A stretch of DNA of 64,000 nt, taken from Oenanthe sinensis (taxonomy: Eukaryota; Streptophyta; Magnoliopsida; Apiales; Apiaceae). Of the stretch, positions 1-13,396 are shown piece by piece; position 1 is the stretch's first letter; the number at the start of each line of letters is the position of its first letter. The stretch spans positions 34,076,201 through 34,140,200 of the forward strand of contig CM053802.1 in assembly GCA_028671895.1 (NCBI GenBank), in the 5' to 3' direction. Under the pieces are notes generated by a model. The model ran no database searches, had not been told where the DNA came from, and saw only the letters and a program-made list of their open reading frames with translations. The translations under genes were made by a program, and so were the position numbers.

Positions 1-1590
1 AGAAAATTTTGTGGACTCTTTCTTGCATACCAGCATAATCTCTAGTTTAATCAAGTTAACAACTTTATACATATCTTGACTCCAACACATTAATTAAAAC
101 TTGAAACATATTACTCTATCATAATAAAAATTTACAAAATAACCTTTTTGTAAAATGGACTATCCCGGGGTCACAACCCCTCAACACCAATCACACAACA
201 ATTTCAATTAAAATTCCAAAATATTCACAATATTCCACCATCCAAGTATTATTCTCAACTATTAATCCTTCGAAATTATAAGTCAAAATATTAGACACCA
301 ATTTAGTTAATATCACACTTATTATACAACTAAACAAGACCAAAATAAACAATTTTCATCTTTTTACCAACATCAAATAAGGTTTTTAACCATTTCAAAA
401 CACCCTGAAAGCAGGGCAACCAATTCACAAAGCTACTGTGCATCCTTTACTCAAATATTTTTAATAAATTGAAAAATAATCATTTTACTACAAAATTTGG
501 CAGATATCTTCCTGAACATCTAGCAAAGTTCCCATAAACATTTCATCTCAAAATCATTTTATTTTACCCAAAACCGAATTAATTAAACTCTTAAACCGTA
601 GACAACAATTTCATCTTTACACGGCCTTTACTAAATCGTTCATAACTTTTGACTCGTTAATCTAAATGACACAAAATTAGTGTTCAAATAAACTAGAAAA
701 CATAAGGAACATATTCTATACATTCTCAAGTAAAGGGCGTAACAGACCCAGAACTATACGACCAGAACATGACAGATTCTAGATCAAAACAATATGTTCT
801 TGTTCCGTAGCAACTTACAAAACTCTCCATCATCATTCTCTTACTTATTAATCCAAATCCATATGTTTATAATCAAGTTCATACACTTACTAATACCAAC
901 CAATAATTGTTTCATCATCACTAACCGAACCAAGCAAGAACATAACTTCAGAGATTTCAAATTAAAAGCTAAGAAAATAACTTCATAAATTCGAATCATA
1001 ATCTGCAGCAACTCATACACATTCCTGGAAATATACTCGAATTATTAACACCATTAACAAGCTAACAAATCATGTCGAATACCAATCACATTAATCCCAT
1101 TTTGGGAAATAACATAGGCCAAAACAAGTAGCTCAAAAATTTCTAATTTTCAACACCAATTACCTTCTATAAGATTCAAAACTTCTACCCACCACAAGGG
1201 TTCATATCATCATTTTAATCAACACTCAAGCTGCCCAATAACAACCCATTCGGCTAATATGAAAAATTCAAATTTAAACTAATTTATATACATGTAAGTT
1301 CGATTATACACATATATCACACAATAATGGTAGATTCTTGCTAGCAACTAACAATTATACTCATATTATCATTCAAACCTCGCTACATACAAGTTATACT
1401 ACACCTATATACACGGAACACATATAAATACAACACAAAACTCACATACAATACAAGAATCATATAATTTTACAATAATCTAGTTAGAAATAATCAAAAA
1501 CTCATGGCAATAGCAAGATATGTGAAAAATCATCATACAAGCTTTAAATTCTTCTATAAAAATGAGGTAAGCACTTCATATTTTTAAGTT
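1..1590 (-). repeat. Diverged LTR fragment related to the LARD-like LTRs
   Basis: No gene is visible. The stretch at about 420-720 aligns by eye with about 8360-8670 inside the long LTR of the LARD-like element. Both hold the phrase aaactagaaaacataaggaa, the 'cataacttttgactc/tactc' phrase and a run starting ccaattcaaa/ccaattcaca. The order is the same as in the minus-oriented LTR, so this is probably the same strand. Neither LTR end is visible: the left end lies outside the window and the right boundary is a guess where similarity fades. The 64-codon open frame at 794-988 has no recognisable features and is probably chance. Confidence 0.45.
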
Positions 1591-1902
1591 GAGAAAAACA
1601 TTAAAATTCAGTAATTTCTCTGATTGTAATATTCATAGATTTTCTGTGCTAGTTTGAATAATAATTATTATTTTAGAACAGTTCATGTCTAATTCGTTCT
1701 AGAATTCTAAACAGCTATTTACACTTTCAATATATTAATGTTGTAATAATTTTCAAGTTAAAATCATATCTTATACTTGAACAGTATTTCATTATAATTA
1801 ATATTTTATGAGAAATTAAAATAAAATTGTTAAATAAATAATTCTACGATTAAAATCAGATATTGTATTCAACCCCCTTTCTACAATATTAGGGACCAAT
1901 AA
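1591..1902 (+). repeat. Element A 5' LTR, 3' tail
   Basis: This is AT-rich DNA ending just before a PBS-like site. Near its end is the phrase tattcaacccccctttcta-like (1867-1882), matching 'tattcaaccccccttcta' near the end of the element E LTR. That is typical of the LTR end region in Sirevirus-type elements. The start of the LTR is not resolved because related LTR sequence lies to the left. Confidence 0.6.
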
Positions 1903-1915
1903 TTGGTATAAGAGC
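1903..1915 (+). other. Degenerate primer-binding site of element A
   Basis: ttggtataagagc differs at one position from the plant initiator-tRNA-Met complement TTGGTATCAGAGC seen intact in element E. It lies directly after the LTR tail. It would have primed minus-strand cDNA synthesis. Confidence 0.75.
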
Positions 1916-2100
1916 TGGTTGATATTTATAATATCATATCCAAATCAAATATTCCGAAACTCATACAGATATCAAAAATTATTTTTAATTCAAAATAATA
2001 TTTATTTGAAATAATTTTTACCCAAAAATTATTTTTGATCAGAAATTATTTGGAGTCAAAAATTATTTTTTGAAACACATAATTTTTAATCTTATTAAAG

Positions 2101-4157
2101 ATGAGTACACAAAAAGTAACTAGCATTAAAATCCCACCATTTGACAAAGATCACTACAACGTGTGGAAGCATAAGATCCTATTATCTTTCGGGACTGTCA
2201 GTACAAAATATGCAAAAAATTTGGCCAAAGGTATTGAACTCCCAATTACAGGCATACTCGAGCATGAGGTAAATGGGGTTGTAATTCCTCACAGACAGTT
2301 CCTTAAAAGATCTGACTGATTATACAAAGGACGAGAAGAAAAATGTAGCTCTGGATAACAGTCTCGAACTCATACTGGTAGAATCCCAAGATTATGTTAT
2401 GTACAATCACTTTGTCAATTGCAAAAATGCCAAAAAAATCTGGGATACAATAGAGATTATAAATGAGGGGAATTAAGAGGTTAGGGAAAACAAACTCGAG
2501 ATCCTGACCTCCCAATATGAGCAGTTTAGATCCAACCCTTATGAGGGTATCTCTGTGTTATTTCAGAGACTGAACAAATTGATGAACGAACTGAATCTCA
2601 ATGGTAAATATTATTAGAACCAGGAGGTGAACAGGAAGTTTTTACTAACTTTTCCAGGGAATCTGGAACAAAGGATCACGGCCATCCGAAAGTCTAGGGA
2701 CATGAAATAAGTTACACTAGAGAGACTCTACGGAGTTCTAAAGACTTATGAATTAGAACAAATCCAGACCAGAGAAACGTATGAAAGAGGCAAGGTTGTT
2801 AGTTCTTCTAAAGTACTGTTAGTGAAAACACTAGAGAACAAGGAAAGTGAAGTTTGTTGTACCTTCAAACAATTCAATGGAGTGTGTGGTTCCAGAACTT
2901 GGATATACTTTAGATAACCAGGAAAATGGTGAGTTCTACTCATTGAAAGAACTAAATTAGCTGAAAGATGAATCTCTAGCTATGGTTACTAGGAAGTATG
3001 GCAACAAGAGATTCTGTGGGAACTCTTTCTACAAAGTCAAACCTAATTTTAGAAGGTTCAAAAAATGAGATTCTTCATTAGCTTTATCAAGAAGCAAGTT
3101 TCATTTCTTTAACTATAATGAGCTAGGTCACTTTGCAACTGAATGTAAGAAGCCGAAGCAAGGGAAGAAGAGAGAGTCTTATGAAAAGATCAAAGAAAAG
3201 TATGATGCACTTGTGAAAAATCATCAAGGCAAGTCTTATCTAGCAGAGGGAAAAAGTTGGGACAACTCAGATAACGATGATGATGAAGTGATGGTAAATC
3301 TTGCTCTTATGGATTCATATGAAGAATCATTGTTTCCAACTCGTCAAGGAGGAATAGAGGTAGATCCTTCATGCCCTAAAATGTTTAAACTGCTTGGTAA
3401 AGAACTAGATGACACTAAAGATAGAGTTAAGACACTAATTCTCCAAAACAAAGTCTTACATGATGAGAATGATGTTTTAAAATTGTTAAAAACCAAAAAT
3501 GACAAATTGACTGAGGACTTAGCTTTTCAAATAAATAGAGTAAGTTTTTATGTCAAGGTTGAAGCTTATCTCAGAAATTAGATGGTGGAAGAACAGAGGA
3601 AGTGTCTAGCCTATAAAAATTCTTCTTACATTGTAAAAGACCTAATTGACCAACAGGAGATAAAATGTAAAGTTGGAATAGGCTTTGAGTATAATAAATT
3701 TGTAGGAAAGACAAGCAGCATCACCCCGTTCAGGCAAAGTGCTAAAGAAAGGGGTATTCCACATGTTGTTAAGGACACACCTAAACCTCTTTTCATAACA
3801 CTTGTTGCAAAACCAATCCTTGAGAGCTCTATATTAATTACTTACGAAATAAATTTAGAGGACCTCGAGGAAGAAAAGCAAAGAGAAGAAAAAGCTAAGG
3901 ACATACAAGGAGTTAATGTCCAAAAAGAGAAATGGGCACCCAAGACACCAATAAAAGTTGTGGGAACTTCTGATTCCCCCAATCCTGGTATAGGTGCTAA
4001 AGACTTAAAGAATAATCTAATAACCTAATAAGTCGTTTAATAGTTGGAATAGTAATAAAAATAGCATTCTACTGAAAACTTTAAGACTGTTGATAATGTT
4101 GAAGTAGAAACTATTAAGACACCTACTATTTTGAATAACATGCATATTATTGATGTA
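2101..4157 (+). pseudogene. gag: Element A gag, degenerate
   Basis: The frame starts at ATG 2101 after a 185-base leader (1916-2100) in which I see nothing else. The N-terminus has the Copia gag pattern of a 'PPFDKDHYNVWK' phrase, then a helical UBN2-type region that can be followed only across several frames with stops (for example near 2476, 2617, 2708, 2914). A zinc-knuckle relic at about 3103-3150 has lost its first cysteine but keeps G-H-F and the last Cys. An acidic stretch (DNSDNDDDEV, about 3265-3288) and a probable coiled coil follow. One in-frame TAG at 3579 splits the last 815 bases. The LARD-like insertion at 4158 cuts the frame. Lineage is well supported; the protein is not functional. 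Confidence 0.8.
4153..4157. repeat. Left TSD (ATGTA) of LARD-like element
   Basis: ATGTA directly precedes the LTR start TGTGACGC and is repeated at 19139-19143 after the LTR end TTACA. Five bases is the usual length for Gypsy and Copia integration. Confidence 0.9.
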
Positions 4158-5195
4158 TGTGACGCCCCCAGATCCGGGGTCAGGGATCCGGGTCATCACG
4201 ATCCAATTTTCACCACAATAACATCATTCACCTGCTTTAACCATTATAATAACCAAACATAAAAGCAGTGACCCCAAACCAAACACACAACTCGAGTTAT
4301 AGTCTCAGGGTACGAACTTAAAATAATAACGGTTATTACAAACCAATGTAACCTCAGGATCTCACACTACTAATATAACTTCCACATGATGTTACATTAG
4401 AAGTAAACATTAATCCAAGATCTATTGTCACATTACATATTTTTCAACAAATCTAGGATTCTAATCTGGAATCCCGTCTTTCTTGCACCATTTATCGAAG
4501 TCCGGAACCTGACTAGCTCAAGCTCGAAGCTTCCTGTTCCTTAACATAATACTCGAGGTAGACAATTCATAGTCATCTCTTTCTGCAAGATATAAGATTT
4601 ACAAAAAGCAAGAATGAGCCAAAGAATGCTCAGCAAGTTATATGTATCAGAATATTTCAAGGAAAAAGGTGATAGCCATAATTATCCCAACTGGATATTC
4701 AACAATAAAGTACCTAACTAGCAATCTAATTGAAGATGTATAGCCAGTTATATCTCGACAATAAATGACTCAAGATTCACGATGCAAGAAGATATTCACA
4801 ACATTAATGCAGTTCACGTTACTGCAATACAACAATTTAAGTTCATAACTTTTGAGACTGACAGTATCAATAACTTAGCACAATGGCCTCAATCACCGAG
4901 TACCATTCGTTTGAGTACCAATAAGCAAGCAGTTCAATATACTACGGAAAGAATGAATGAAAGTTCATCAATTCCCATTAACACTATCAGTAACTTAGCA
5001 CCATGGCTTTCGTTATAGTGTAGGAACAGTGAAACTGATATATCCGAATAAAACGGTACTCAAAACAACCAACCAACTCAGAGTGGATTACATTCCCGTT
5101 GACACTATCGGTAACTCAGCACCTAGGCTTTCGTTACAGTGCAACGTCAAATTCCAATTGGAAGAAACGGGATTAACTGGAGATTTTTCAACGCC

Positions 5196-5231
5196 CTATT
5201 GTACGCGATGATCAGTCGCCTTGTACAATAG
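5196..5231. repeat. Hairpin inside left LTR
   Basis: Outer arms ctattgtac / gtacaatag pair perfectly. Inner arms gcga / tcgc pair around a tgatcag loop. The same structure is in the right LTR and, in altered form, in the solo LTR at 22630-22663. Confidence 0.75.
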
Positions 5232-5389
5232 AAAAACCAGTCACTTTCTCTACTAGTAGAAGGACAACCCCTTATCGGGACGTCACCCTAGGCAACACAT
5301 GGGCCTTTAGTTTACGGCTGGGTCGTGCGTCACCGACCTCTTACGCAACCTTACTCCAGTCCCTGATGAATACTTAAACATTCATTAAA

Positions 5390-6135
5390 CCTAGAAGGAA
5401 ATTTAATCCAGCCTTCTAGAATAATAACAATCCACCCTAGGATTTCAATCAACTGTTAAGGAAGGGAATTCAATACCACCATCCAGAACAACAACAATCC
5501 ATCATAGGATTTCATCAACAGATAAGGAAGAGAATTTAATACAACCTCCCAGAACAACACAACAATCCATCACAGGATTTCATCAACAGATAAGGAAGGG
5601 AATTTAATACAACCTTTCAGAACAACAACGACAATCCATCACAGGATTTCATCAACAGATAAGGAAGGGAATTTAATACGACCTTCCAAAACAACACAAC
5701 GATCCATCACAGGATTTCATCAACAGATAAGGAAGGGAATTTAATACGACCTTCCAAAACAACACAACGATCCATCACAGGATTTCAATCAACAGATAAG
5801 GAAGGGAATTTAATACAACCTTCCAGAACAACAACGACAATCCATCACAGGATTTCGATCAACAGATAAGGAAGGGAATTTAATACAACCTTCCAGAACA
5901 ACAACGACAATCCATCACAGGATTTCATCAACAGATAAGGAAGGGAATTTAATACGACCTTCCAAAACAACACAACGATCCATCACAGGATTTCATCAAC
6001 AGATAAGGAAGGGAATTTAATACGACCTTCCAAAACAACACAACGATCCATCACAGGATTTCAATCAACAGATAAGGAAGGGAATTTAATACAACCTTCC
6101 AGAACAACAACGACCTATTGTAAGATTTCAATATC
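5390..6135. repeat. Tandem array in left LTR, unit about 68-70 bp, about 11 copies
   Basis: Each unit carries cagataaggaagggaattt, then 'aatac(g/a)acctt', a caacaac segment and 'catcacaggatttc'. The first units are more diverged (aactgttaaggaagggaatt, ccatcataggattt) and the last runs into 'acctattgtaagatttc'. Two unit subtypes alternate: one with 'ccaaaacaacacaacgat' and one with 'ccagaacaacaacgacaat'. Confidence 0.9.
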
Positions 6136-9100
6136 TGACAATAGCTTGGCTTCCTAAACCAAGTGGAAGTACTCTCGAAACGTCTGGGTTGGCTCTCAGT
6201 CAACGAATTTAACAAGACAGAAACCCTTGAATCAAGGAGACTCAAGAACGCGACCGGGGAGCCGCTAATACTTGCTAAAATAGACTCCACAAAACATTAC
6301 CGTTTTGGAGTGAAACCATGGGCCATGAGGCACCAATACAACTGGGAGGAATATCGGAGTCGGACGTTACCTCCCGAACCTGGAGTTATCGACTCAGAAT
6401 AAATCCAAAATATCCGAGTCATCGCTCGCTATTTATTATTTAATGAAAAATAATAATCAAAGACGCTTAGACAACTCCAGAATATTTTTAAAGAACAAAT
6501 AACTATTTTATTAATATTTAAGAGGCCTAGAATAGTCCTCAAAAAATATTAAAAGGATTTAAAAGAATTAAAATATTTAATCCCAATATAATCAAGATTA
6601 TTTAATATTTAAATAATCTTAAATGATTCAACATATTTAAATAATATTTAATCAATATTAAATAATATTTAAATAAACCAAAACGAGTTGGAAGTATTTA
6701 ATCAGTAGTTAAATACTTTTAAATGTCCCAAAATATTTCAATAATATTTAATCAATATTAAATAATATTTAAATAATTTCAAACGCCCTGAAAGTATTTA
6801 CTTAACCTTTAAATACTTTCTATATTCTTTAAATAATATTTAATAAACTAAATATTATTTAAAATATTGAACCTCAACTAACCGTCGAAACACGCTAGAC
6901 TACTCCCGGTCGACCATCGAGCACCAAAAAGATGTACTCGATATCAGATTCAGTTATACAAAACTGAAAACAAACGTCCTCTAACTTTTTAAGAAGTTCA
7001 GAGGCATCTCAAACTAGGTTGAAAAGATCTCATTCTACTCACAAGAACAATCTTGAATGACCTACGCATGCTTATGTCATACATCAGAATAGAAGTGACA
7101 AAGCGTCGGACACTTGCATACTCTAACTTTTCGAGAAGTTCAGAGTAGCAGACGAATCAAGTTATATATGAACAAGACAGTTCAAGGTGAAATGCCGACG
7201 TGCATTTCCAATAACAACAATGAGCTAACTAGTTCCAAACACAACAAAAATGTATAATCAAAGAACTTATCATTAAGTCAAAGATTTCAAAAAGTTTGGC
7301 TTCACCATGAATCAACAATATTCTGATATGGAATAAAACAATAGAGTCGGAAACTTGCCTGTATGTTCCCGCGGAAGTAAACTCCTTCCTGGCTTCGTCC
7401 GAGTATCTACGAATCGGAAACATAACACGTTTAGCTATACGAGCATATCTTAATCGCTCTATTAAACATACTCGTATAACTACCTTAACCTTTCCAAAAA
7501 AACACACAATAAACAAGTCCATTAGCTTATAGCATTCCTATGTCATCACATGACATCTTTCGTTGAGGTTTCGTTTTCTAGTTTAGCCTCAAATGTCATT
7601 TTATAAAAAGGAAGTGGCTAAATCAAAACATTAGCATTTCCCTTAACTTTTCATTTGCAGCACTTGGATTCAAACAATTTTCATAAATCAGGTTTTAGTC
7701 TTTTTAACCCAATTCTTCTTTCCAAGTCTTCACACATGTGCCTACTATTTAAAATAAAAGGCCCAAGATTTATGGAGTAGCTTAACTAGGCTGATCATCT
7801 ACTCCAAGGTTGTCAAAAACAGGGCAGCTGAGTTTCCTGCCTAGCCTTACCATTTTGGCCATAACTTTTAGCTCATAACTCCGTTTGATGCAAAATTAGC
7901 GCGCAAACGAACTAGAGACCGATATCTATCCAACCATATAAAGAAATCGTCAATCAAGGCAGGCTAGCCCCTTCGGGTGCTATGAACAGTTAGTAGGCAG
8001 ACAAAAATTTTGCATGGTTCCGTTTGTACGCTCATCGTTTACCTCATTTTTAACATTCTCCAAATCAACCAAACAACCTCCATAAATTTTATACCACTAC
8101 TTGAGAATGTACTCAAGACATCCCAAGCCCAAACACAATTTATTAGTACTCTAAACATTGCCAATAAATCATAGAAATCAGCCAACAATTCAATCATGTT
8201 CTTACAAGCTAGTGTTCAGCTACTCATAACTCGTTCAATCAAAGCTCAAAAATTACTAAACATTGTAAACTTCTAGTAAAGATATTTATGAACAACTTTC
8301 ATCATTTGACCCATATCAAATAAGGTCTTTAACCTTTCCAAAATAATTCTCCAAAACAGGACAACCAATTCAAAAACATAAAATGTTACTGCGCACCCTT
8401 TACTCAAACATTTTTAATAAATTGAAACATAATCATTTTAATACCAAATTTTGCAGACATATTCTTGGATATCTGGCAAAGCTCTAATAAAAATTTCATC
8501 TCAAAATAATTTTATTCAAGCCAAAAACGAACTGAACAACTCTAAAAACCGAACACAGAAAACGCTGCTCCGCGCTATCTTCGCTAAAACACTCATAACT
8601 TTTTACTCTATTATCCAAACGACACAAGGTTTGCGCGTAAATAAACTAGAAAACATAAGGAACACATTTCCCCTGCACAAAATAGTGCTCAGACCTCCCA
8701 GTGTATTCGGCAAAACAGGGCAGTGCAGATTTCATGCTTATCACAACTACCCATGGCTTATACAACCACATACCATCATTATACTCCATTAACAATATTA
8801 TTCGGTTCTACTAAAATCAAAACTCATCTCCAAAACTCAAGCAATAACTCAAACAACTACATACAAAATCAATTTAACACATATACTAACTACCCATGCA
8901 TTTATCTTTGATTTCTAAGCCACAACTTTTCCAAAATCTGAAACTATCAGTTTATACAAATCAAGAAACGAACTAGAAAAGATAGGAGGTGAGGAGAGTG
9001 CTTACTCTAGATGCATAGAGCTCGAGATAAGCTTCGTTTTGAGTGGTAGAACGCGTAAAACCGCCAAGGCAATCTCAAGATACAAGCTTTTCTTCTTCCC

Positions 9101-9608
9101 CATTTTCATCTCAATTCCTACTCGGGATTTCATGTCCAAATAAAAGAAATGGAAGTGTTTTGGTGGAAATGGGTGCTGATGTGTGTATATGTATAATTAG
9201 TTATTTAGTCTTGGCTTAATACTTCCCCAAAGGTCAAGTCAACTAGCTCCTTTGACCTTGCCAATATTACTAGCATTTCTTCTCCTCTTCCCCTTCAAAT
9301 TCTGCCGAGAGCTTTTTAGAAATGGGGGAAATGAGCTTGCATTTACTACGCATACAGTTAAAATACGAACCATTCAAGTTACCCGTCTCTGAATTCTGAC
9401 GAGTCCTACATACGATTATATATTTCCTAGGTTAATAATATAGCTTCGAAACTAATTTCTGAGGAAAGAAATACTCCTTCACATTAAAATACGACTTCAT
9501 ATCTTAAGTTCCTTATGACAATATAACCATAAAATCGTTTATTCATATAACAAAATTTTTATCCAAAAATCTTAATAACCCCCAAGCGTCAAAATACAGG
9601 TTATTACA

Positions 9609-9625
9609 GTCTCCCCTCCTTAAAA
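9609..9625 (-). other. Polypurine tract of LARD-like element
   Basis: On the minus strand this reads ttttaaggaggggagac and lies immediately upstream of the 3' LTR start TGTAATAACC. It is the expected plus-strand primer site. Confidence 0.8.
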
Positions 9626-9982
9626 GGATTCCGTCCTCGGAATTCATACGAGAACAACCGAGGTTACTATTTTCACACCTCGCTTTCTAATTTCTAGGTT
9701 GAGACTCCAACCTTCTTGGTTTCGTACAACAACCTCATTAGCGTTATTGTTTCACTTCTCAAAACTTTGTTTATAAAATCGAGGGTCTTTATACACCTCC
9801 TCAATATACTCTGAGACGTGGAAGGATCCAATACCCCTCGAGCTTAAGTTCTCTTGCTTACTAAATCTCGTTACTTCTTTCCACGATAATGCTTTAAGCA
9901 ACACGAAGCCTCTCGCTTCATACTTTCTGTCATTCCTGGCTTGATCACCAAATTCGCTTTGTCTACCTTGAGTTATCGTCAA
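9612..9982 (-). pseudogene. Relic of Ty3/Gypsy integrase C-terminus
   Basis: An open stretch at 9752-9982 (minus) reads '...ARNDRKYEARGFVLLKALSW' followed by 'KEVTRFSKQENLSSRGIGSF'. It follows the Gypsy integrase C-terminal pattern in which a 'D.VLLKVSPWKGV.RF....KL.PRYIGPF' motif precedes the polyprotein end. The last codons before the purine tract encode an 'SEDGILLRRGD' tail that is also typical of Gypsy polyproteins. The intervening codons contain stops, and no reverse transcriptase or RNase H precedes it. This is the main evidence that the element derives from Gypsy rather than Copia. It is too short and broken to work. Confidence 0.72.
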
Positions 9983-12900
9983 TCGCTTCCCATACTAAAA
10001 CTTATATCCCATGTCTGTCAACCGGTCCATGTCCCCAGTTATCTATCATTCATCAATTTTGCCCTTAACGCAAAGTAGATCAATACTTTCGTTCGCACTA
10101 ACTTCGTAAGGTTGCATGACTATATATGAGTGGTAACCAGAGTCGTATAAAAGCTCTCACCATAGTAAGTAACTACCACCACCCCTTTTTGAAACTCAAG
10201 TTACAAACTTTCTATAGAAAGATAACCTTGTACATAATTTTAATAAAGATCTTTTGAATGAAGATCATTGTAACAAAACAATCAGAGTGATTCGTAGATC
10301 ACTAAGCTCATTTTCGAATGTATTTGATAAATAAGAAAGAAAATAATTTAGATATGACTGAGAACAACCATATATGTACTCAAGATGGCCAGTCTTTAGT
10401 ACTTTCTGGTTTATAATACATAATCGAGTGGTTGCCCACCAGACTTTTGTCACACAGACAAGAAGTCACACCATATGCATTATTCATCTCAATCGGATGA
10501 AAAATAGTTAACATTTAGAAGAAAATGATTTTGAAAGGGAGAGAAAATATATTTTGAAATTCTCATTCCTCAATGCATTACGAACTCAATATATAACAGT
10601 TCCTACTCATTTAGGAACCTGTTGCCAAAATCCCCAAATTTCTTATTTCCCATTCCTATTCTTTCCGAATGAATAAATCCTTAAGACTTTTAGGGTCTTT
10701 GTACCTTCTCCGCTTCTACTCATTCAAGTGATGTTTCCACAGGTTAAGTGCAACCGTTATGGCTATTTCCCCCAATTCGTGATTAGGATTCCTTCAGTTA
10801 CCCCGATGCATAGATTATTTCTACTATGTTGCTTCCGCACACAATCAATCCCTTACAATGCATGTAATTATTAATTACAACATTCACCTTTTATCATCTA
10901 GTACTTACCACATTAGGACAATTACTCATATTTGTCCTTTACTTTCCTCAAACTTTCTTCACTACATACTATATGTTTTCCCATTTAAACTCATTTTACC
11001 CAAAACTCATTCTTATGGAATTTGACATCCAATCTCTTTTCTCTTAAGATTTTCCAGTGATATATATATCTTACCTTCGGGTTCTTCCTTCACTTTTAGA
11101 CAGATCAGGATATCCTCTGTGAAGATTATGACAACTTGTCCAATTATTTCTTACAACTCCAATTAATTCTTAGAAGGTACAGGTGCATTCATTAATACAA
11201 CCTACCTCAATATATCTTCTCCAGTAGACTACTTTCTTCGAGTGGTCGAATGTTATGTCTATTCTCATTATAGATATCCAATATTGATTGCTAATTTAAT
11301 CAATTCACTTAATCCATTCTCACCAATGTATACGCAGTCTCATGCCGCTGTCCGTTTCCTTTACAAACAACCCACGTGCACCTCTTAGTAACGCTTTCAA
11401 TAAATAGTCTTTATAACTGAGGGACTAACCCTCTTAGGCTGCCAGGTGCCATCTTCTAAGATGCCTCCAATGGTAAAGTTGCTCATAACACTAGGTCAAT
11501 GATGAATGACGTGATCTCCATTGGTGGTAACCCCAAAATATCACTAAGGGTTATTTTTCCCAATTCTTTAACTACTCTCTTTATTGAATAGTTCCTTTTT
11601 CATATCCATTACTGGTGCCCCACAACTTAGCATCCAAAGCGTAATACACTTTTTATTCGAGTCTTAATTCAAACCTTCTCAAATTATCTCTCCATATTTA
11701 AAACATGTCATCCCTTCTTTTAGGGCAATCATTAACATAACATCTGGACTTTACAATTATAGCTTCTTGCTGTCCATTTTACATATTCTCCCATTTCAGG
11801 CTCACTGTTTAGTAAGTGAGGCCTCGAGTGGCTTGGGTGAACCATAATTAGCAGTACACCAACCCGCTCATATTTCTTAATCCACTGTTCTTCCAGAAGT
11901 AGAACTCTGGTCCCTTGTTAAAAGTTCATGGTATTTCCGTATGTGTAGCCACTTCATTTTCACATTCTGTCATAGTTGATTATTTCCAACATTGTGACTT
12001 TATTCTCAATTCACTACTTTTGGGACAATCTTGACAATTCCCAAAGACTTTGATTCATGATCTGACACACTCTTGTTTCAAGTCTAGAACTTTAATTACA
12101 TCTGAATTTCCCGATACTTAGGAAACAGTTGCATAATGCAAGATAGAGCTATGACTAAAGAATTCTTTGTTCAACCAAGTTCATAAGAATTCTTGCTGAA
12201 TCAACGACCTTTTTAGGCCTCGACCAAATACTTTTCAGAAATTTAGGTTCATCAATGACTACTCGGACCGCTCTCTAGTCCGGAATTCCACTATCAAAAC
12301 AAGTAACTTCATATAAGCCTTCATGCCATAACTCATTTATACTAGTTAATCCAACCACCATATTTACAATGTGGCGGTCATCTCTACCCCAAGGCTTACT
12401 TTAATCCAACATCTTTAATATATTCAAAAATTATATCAAGTGCGTATCTCATCTCTTTATTACGACTCTACATTGTATGCATACCATACACCATTTAAAC
12501 TAGAGCTTTACTTTTTACTCTCAGAGAATCCTCAACAGAATCCTCAATATTACTCACATATAGATGGCTATATTCTTTAAGCCATACTACTCCATTTTAC
12601 CTTGAAACATTCCATTTACACGTCCTCTTATTTCTAAATTTCATTAAACTAATGGGACGTATTTTCCACAGACAATTGGGCATGCCCTATTCATATGTCG
12701 GACTATGCCCGGTGTAAAAACACCTCAATTATAATCCCAAAACATTCACAGTTCCCAAACATCAACATCTCATCGGTCACTTATAACATAATGTATACCA
12801 AAAGGGGAAATAACTATGAGTCACTACATCTATATACCTACTTTCGAGTATCCACAAATCAGTCAACAACAATATCAATGGTCAATATCATGGACCATCA

Positions 12901-13396
12901 ATCACATTCGCTCCATAACACTAATAAGAGTTTACTGAAATGTAAACTATCTCTTCGGCTTATTGCCAATTGATGAAAGATTGGTGAAGATTTGACACGC
13001 CATCAATTTGAACATGGTCATCTTAACGATTGTGCCAAGAATGAAGTGGTTTTTCTTTTCTCGGTAATGCTCCCCTCAGTCCTGGGGTACTAGCATACTT
13101 AGTGCTACACTTATAGCATATCTGAGCTCCTTTACAAGTGCTCCATAATTCTCAAGCTCTCATTCTCAATCATAATACTCTTACTCAGATGAGTCTCCTC
13201 GGCTAGTGTTCGACATCTTTGTAAGGAAAGTTCTTATTATCTTTCCTAACTATCCTTATCTGAGTATATCAGCCTCATAATATAAATCACTGCTACATCC
13301 GATAGCCCGATTATGAACTCGATCTGAGCTCACTCTTTCTTAATCTTATCCAACCATAACTCTTAACTCTCTCGTTCCTGAGTACTATAACCTAGA
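9983..13396 (-). other. Non-coding core of LARD-like element
   Basis: About 3.4 kb without a long open frame on either strand. Near the PBS, on the minus strand at about 13216, an ATG opens a very short frame (MSNTSRGDSSE then stop) that may be what is left of a gag start. I recognise no reverse transcriptase, RNase H or protease motif. Open frames such as 10265-10453 (minus) and 12695-12973 (plus) look accidental. Confidence 0.7.

Larger units (their letters stand above)
4158..9608 (-). repeat. 3' LTR (left) of LARD-like element, 5,451 bp
   Basis: On the + strand it begins TGTGACGCCCCC and ends GGTTATTACA, giving TG...CA termini. The right copy matches it across the whole length. I counted about 15-20 scattered single-base or small differences outside the tandem array, plus the array length difference. 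It holds no convincing gene. It contains a hairpin (5196-5231), a tandem array (about 5390-6135), AT-rich 'aaatatttaa' clusters (about 6480-6870) and two 'ctctaac...gttcagag' hairpins (about 6978-7010 and 7118-7147). Confidence 0.92.

Noticed and set aside
5390..6135. Regular repeat array as a CRISPR
   Set aside because: Units are contiguous without unique spacers, lie in a plant LTR and are duplicated in the partner LTR. It is a minisatellite.
6163..6402. 79-codon frame and its antisense partner in the LARD LTR, repeated at 15694
   Set aside because: Duplicate LTR sequence with overlapping frames on both strands and no recognisable domain.
7229..7522. 97-codon minus-strand frame repeated at 16760
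   Set aside because: Lies inside the LTR and is repeated with it. No family resemblance.
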